DNA of 64,000 nt. It comes from Lytechinus variegatus. Taxonomy: Eukaryota > Echinodermata > Echinoidea > Temnopleuroida > Toxopneustidae. The translations under genes and the position numbers were made by a program. The stretch is taken from the NCBI RefSeq assembly GCF_018143015.1, contig NC_054741.1, positions 64,516,697-64,580,696 of the forward strand, in the 5' to 3' direction. Positions 59,141 to 64,000 of this stretch are shown here, piece by piece. The notes under the pieces are model-generated. The model saw nothing but the letters and a program-made list of their open reading frames with translations, did not search any database and was not told the origin of the DNA. Each line of letters starts with the position of its first letter. The first letter of the stretch is position 1.

Positions 59141-60922
59141 ATTTGTAGATTAGGGAATTGTCGGAAGGAAAAAAAAAAATTCTACATTTTCATTAACTAA
59201 GAATGTTTCTCAAAATGAACGACTGTTTGTTTGTTTGCATTTATTTCTATATAAAAAATAAAATATATGCATGCTCAATAGAACATAACGTATAGGATCA
59301 TAATTATGGAGGATGGCCCATTTCAGCGGTATCATAATACCACTGTTCTTCCATGAGGTCGAATTGTGGTGCTAATGAAGATAATTATAATCATGAGAAG
59401 CGTAAAATAAGCAACGAGAACACACAGATTTCACCATTCGACACCATAGAGTCATAAAGATATATATATTTATGTTCGACACACGAATCGAAGTCATAAT
59501 TATATGAAATTCTAATGAAAGGAATTTATCGTGTGATGCGTGATGCAACATTTTAAATACATTGCTATAAACACAATAATGTGAAAATGGTCACTTTGTG
59601 AAACTCAATACAAACGTAAAACACAATTCAACGACCAACTGCGGATTCCATCGCATTGGTATCAAAGCTTTAAAAATAATGTGATATAAATAAATCTGGA
59701 GTATAGTCATTAACGAGCTTAATAAGATGCAATAACGTAAAAAAAAACATCGACTGAGATCAAATTGATTAACATTTTAGAAGATCATCATCGAGTTCTA
59801 GAATTATGAAACATACTTCACCGGATGACGTACATAACCTATTACATCATGGGAACATCATTATGAATCCGTGTATACGAAACTTTAAAAAATTATACCA
59901 AAAATCAATCAAAAGTAAACTCACGCATGATCTTGAAATATCCAACATGTATCGGGTCTTCAGAAGTTCAATGTGAACAAGATATACGGTAGCAGAGAAA
60001 TAGTTCGGAATGTTTGTGAAAATGCCTAATAGAACTTTGACTTAGCAATGAAGATGTGAATCTATATTTTGATCTGTGGCTCAGCCGCTCTGAGAAGATG
60101 GGGATAACAGTAGAGGTTGGATAACCACTGGTATAGGGGCGGATCCAGGATTGACGAGTGGGGAGGGGATTGCGGGGGGTGGGGTTAGTGGTGTCCGGAG
60201 TGATGTACAAGCAATATACACCAAGGAAAGGAGAGTGGACGTAATTGGCGGAAACTATAAAAATAAAAAATAATCATATAGAAAAACTTACCCCTCCTAC
60301 AAAAAAGTGAAAAGCAAACTAGAGGCAAGAAAGTTGTTTTTTCTTTTTGATTTTTAAAGCATACTTAAAATTTGAGGGAATTAAAAGAGAATGGTAGAGC
60401 AAAATACGGTCCTATAACATGCAAGAATATAAAACATGATAAAGGGCTGTTTTTTAAGAGTCAATCCGTGCCCGCTTTATTCAAAAGAAGTAAAATTTAC
60501 TGGCTGAAAATGTAACAGAGGGAGGGGGAGAGGTGGATCACCGGGGAAATGGTGGGACCGAAAGATATATAGAGAGAATCAGAAATGCAGCAGGCATTAT
60601 TTAAAAAAAAAAAAAACTTGCGTAAAATGGGGATGGGATTTGAAAGCTCTCCCGCCCCATGTTCCGAGAAAATGCTTTCAACAACAGTCTTGCAAATTTG
60701 ATTAAAAAGAAGAGGTGAATGAAAATATCACCAAGTTTGATCTAGCACCTAAAGCTCACTTCATCATTTGTGATATTAAACCCTACAGGGTGACGTGTGC
60801 TTTTGACTGATTCCAAACAGATATGAAATTATTGATAAAAATCCCCACTATTCAAAAATGTCGTTGACATATCGAATGAATTCGACCCAGTTTAATTTTC
60901 ACGCTTGAATTGCAAAATTTGA
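59141..60922. other. Gene-free stretch
   Basis: AT-rich sequence without a supported gene. Near 60136 the words GGGGCGGATCCAGGA resemble the end of a hAT-type MITE, but no partner end was found. Confidence 0.35.
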
Positions 60923-61225
60923 TTATGATGCAATAACACACGCTACAACATCACTATTGTACAAACAACTTCTGTATTCCTCAATGTATTCTTTCCATTG
61001 ATAGCAAAATCTACATGAGCATTGTAAGGGAAGGTCCAAAGTTCGTTTGACTATTTTTATGTCGTCATAATGCAGGTTGATAGAGTTTGTGAAATCATTC
61101 AGAAATGCTTTATTTTTTCTACTTTTTTCAGACTCGAAGCTCGATAAAAGTCGTGGCAATTTAGAAGCACGGACATGGCCACAAAAACTGCGGAAAAAGG
61201 GCAAAGTGTAATCATGTGTCACCAT
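60923..61225 (-). CDS. Doubtful 100-codon open frame
   Basis: The ATG-to-stop frame has balanced composition, including five Cys (one RFCYQW cluster). It is the longest balanced frame in the POR upstream region. I recognise no family, splice partner or promoter. It may be chance or a transposon remnant. Confidence 0.15.
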   Translation of the reverse strand: MVTHDYTLPFFRSFCGHVRASKLPRLLSSFESEKSRKNKAFLNDFTNSINLHYDDIKIVKRTLDLPLQCSCRFCYQWKEYIEEYRSCLYNSDVVACVIAS

Positions 61226-63621
61226 TGCACAGCCGACTAAATCTGTATAAATTTTGTGGCTTACTTTTTATTTATTTATTTTGGTTAAATCTCATTCTTA
61301 CCTGTTTTGATTTGATTTATTGATTTCCGTTTCACAACATAAGTATGATAAATATAACACAAGGTGGAAAATACTGCGAGACAAAATATATATAAACCTG
61401 AGATTTACAGAACAAAATCTTTGCATTATATGGATCGATTTTATTTCTTTTCTGTAAAAACGCCGTTTAGAATTTGAAAGGTCATCAATAACGTATGGGC
61501 TTATCATGGGCAGATATAAAAAAAAAAAGCAATTTCGTCAAAAATATTTCACAAGAGTTCATCAAGCGTAAAATGAACACAATTTCAGAAAACTAAACCG
61601 ATCGTATATAGGGTAATACAACGCAATCATATTGTTAGTGTAATTTATGAATTGTGTATAGCTTAACATCACGAGCTCCACGTGTATAGTAATGCTCTCA
61701 TTATGATGCAATATGGTATATATAGGTTAATCTGAAACGTCAATATTCGTGTTACGAAATACTCGTCGGATATTTACATTGTCCTTTGAAGCGGGGGTGC
61801 TGGGGGTGCTGGGGGTGCTATGCTGAAGCATGAACCCCCAACTGGGTGCTGCGTGTGTTATTTTCCATAGGTAGCAGCCCCTGGAAATCTGGTAGGTATG
61901 ATAAATGACAGAATTAAATGTAATGAAAATGAACGACCTTTTGCAGGAACCGCCGGGCCCCCCACTTCAGAATTTTCCTACACAATGATTGAAATAGTGC
62001 TGATAAAAATCCAACCTTTTTCAGAGCGGAATACCACATATTTTCAGCTCGCACTTCTCGCTCACATGATAAGTGTAGTAAGATACCTAATTAATCACCC
62101 ATCTTTTTCCTGAATTACGATCCATGAATAGAATGTCAAATTTTGTGATTCTGAAATCTATTTTGTTTCCGCTCACATCAATATCATAGTTATATGCCTT
62201 TCCTGTTCATGATTAGAAACGTGCTTTAAAATAGGTCTGAAATCTCAATTTTGTTTTCGCTTTCGCTTCGCGATCAGTAAAAACTTAACTGACACCAGTT
62301 GGTGAGAGGACCCACCCTGAGGTCACCCTAGACATTGAACGTAACACCAAAGAATATATAAATATAACAAGCAAAGGTTGTCAATTTGACACCGGTGTAA
62401 AACGACTGGTGTGGTCCTCTGTGTACACCGGTTAACACCCCATGCAGTTTTTGCTCGTATCAATATTGTAGCCCAGACATGGTTGTTTTTTCAGTGTTTT
62501 TTTTTTTTTGGGGGGGGGGGCGAGGGAGCACTGAGGTTCTAGTTACTAGGCTAAATCTTTGTCCTATAAAAAATGAAAATTGTTTCTCATGAATCCATGG
62601 GCTACGAATCCATAGATAATTACAATGGCGGATCACACAGGGGGCGGGTCCTCGCCCCCTGGATCCCACTATAAAATCAAGTTTTTATAATTTGTCAAGG
62701 GCATGAACGAGTTAATTATTCCTGACTCCACAACCCGCATGAGTACGACGTTAGCTGGCGCTATCAACAAACAACATTCAGAGCCATTATAAGAAAGATT
62801 AAGATTTTCGCACAATTATTCATTAATGTACAAACAATTTCTATTATGGAAAAAAATATATGATCAGTGGCGGATATATATAACAATATATAAATTATTA
62901 TTATTTTTTGTTCTTATACCTTTGTTATATTATGAATCATAATATTTATGATGTATTGAATTCTTAACAGCGATATATTTTATTTCATTTTATATATTCT
63001 AAAGATTACCCTAATTCATGTTTATTGGAGTAATTTTCAATCATATATATGTCTTTTTTTATTCGTTATTTATTTGATATATCATGCAAATACTAATAAT
63101 TCATTGATTCAAAACATTTATCTTGTAAACGACCCTACCCAACCCCCCTAAAAAGCAACAACAAATAACAATGTATTCATGAAAATATTTGATACCTCTG
63201 TTATGATAATTGATTTCTGAATAAAAGGGAAAAATATACATACGGTGGGCAGAGTATATTTGTAAAATGCACCATTCCTATATTTTGGTTGAAACGTTCG
63301 TCTGATAGTTTAATATTTTTGTTACATTTCTATCCTCGATATCTATTCCATGATGCATTATTATTCAAGACAAATTTGATGACAAGACCAGTGGTCGCTG
63401 CAAATTAAGAATTATTAACGATGAGGGGTCTGTACGATTAATCACGTAATAAATCGTAAATATCAGTCCAGTGTTTATTCACTAATTTTGTGTTATAGGA
63501 CCTTGATTGTGTTGAAGCGTTTTCATTTTATTTCATTGTTTTTATTTGCCCCGTTATTTGCATGGTCAGCCCGCGGTTCAACACTTTCAAAACCTTTCCC
63601 CGCCCAACTGATCTGATATTG
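61226..63621. other. Gene-free stretch with repeat fragments
   Basis: AT-rich, no supported gene. It includes three GGGGGTGCT repeats at about 61795-61820, the dispersed repeat at 61844-61939 and a T-run/G-run near 62500-62520. Confidence 0.35.
61844..61939 (+). repeat. Dispersed repeat shared with 6412-6507
   Basis: GTGTGTTATTTTCCATAGG and ATCTGGTAGGTATGAT match the copy in the first gene's intron, including the following ATGTAATGAAA word. Confidence 0.55.
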
Positions 63622-63744
<123 letters not shown>

Positions 63745-63938
63745 ATACCCGGGATTGTATAGTGTAATTATTTTATGATTTTCATTTTTTCAAGGAAGTA
63801 AAAGAAAGAAAGAAAGAAACATCAACTAAAAAATCGTTACCCTGGGATGTTTGGGGTTAGAATGCGATAATTTTCTTTTAAATTGATTTCATGATCAGCA
63901 TAACAACAAGCCATAATAATAAAAATAAATACTAATGA

Positions 63939-63940
<2 letters not shown>

Positions 63941-64000
<60 letters not shown>
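63941..64000 (+). repeat. CTA trinucleotide microsatellite reaching the window end
   Basis: About 20 uninterrupted CTA units, cut by the window edge, so full length is unknown. Confidence 0.97.

Overview
The window looks like animal nuclear DNA: AT-rich, with long introns, standard GT-AG splice sites and many short non-autonomous transposons. The DIRS-type tyrosine-recombinase retrotransposon and the repeat content suggest a marine deuterostome, most likely an echinoderm such as a sea urchin. That assignment is inference; no marker gene fixes the species.

Two spliced protein-coding genes could be assembled end to end, and they converge tail to tail. On the + strand, 13 coding exons between 1440 and 18329 encode a 1310-residue protein that I do not recognise. 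It has a probably helical N-terminal third and a very large last exon (15798-18329) that encodes a low-complexity, Ser/Lys/Arg-rich tail with several SUMO-interaction-like motifs. On the - strand, 14 coding exons between 52760 and 34198 encode a complete 683-residue NADPH-cytochrome P450 reductase (POR), with membrane anchor, FMN, FAD and NADPH modules all intact. A splice acceptor just upstream of the POR start codon implies a non-coding first exon; a GC-rich, CRE-containing segment near 55.3-55.56 kb is the best candidate.

Layout: 1-1423 is upstream sequence; 1.4-18.3 kb is the unknown gene with repeat-laden introns; 18.4-19.3 kb is the 3' flank with a TA-flanked MITE; 19.33-24.77 kb is a nearly complete DIRS element (inverted terminal repeats, higher-order tandem array, broken gag and RT/RNase H, open tyrosine recombinase, internal complementary region); 24.8-34.2 kb has no recognisable gene and carries several TTAA-flanked elements; 34.2-52.8 kb is POR; 52.8-64 kb is POR upstream sequence with MITEs and microsatellites and no supported gene.

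The most notable non-genic signals are: at least four families of TTAA-flanked (piggyBac-type target site) elements; two 114-bp hAT-type MITEs with exact 8-bp target duplications; a tandem repeat that carries a perfect DR1 nuclear-receptor site in each of five units; a second repeat family with ERR/ERE-like sites; an inverted pair of 16-bp minisatellites; and a MITE inserted with a 3-bp duplication into a LINE fossil. No tRNA, rRNA or CRISPR was found.
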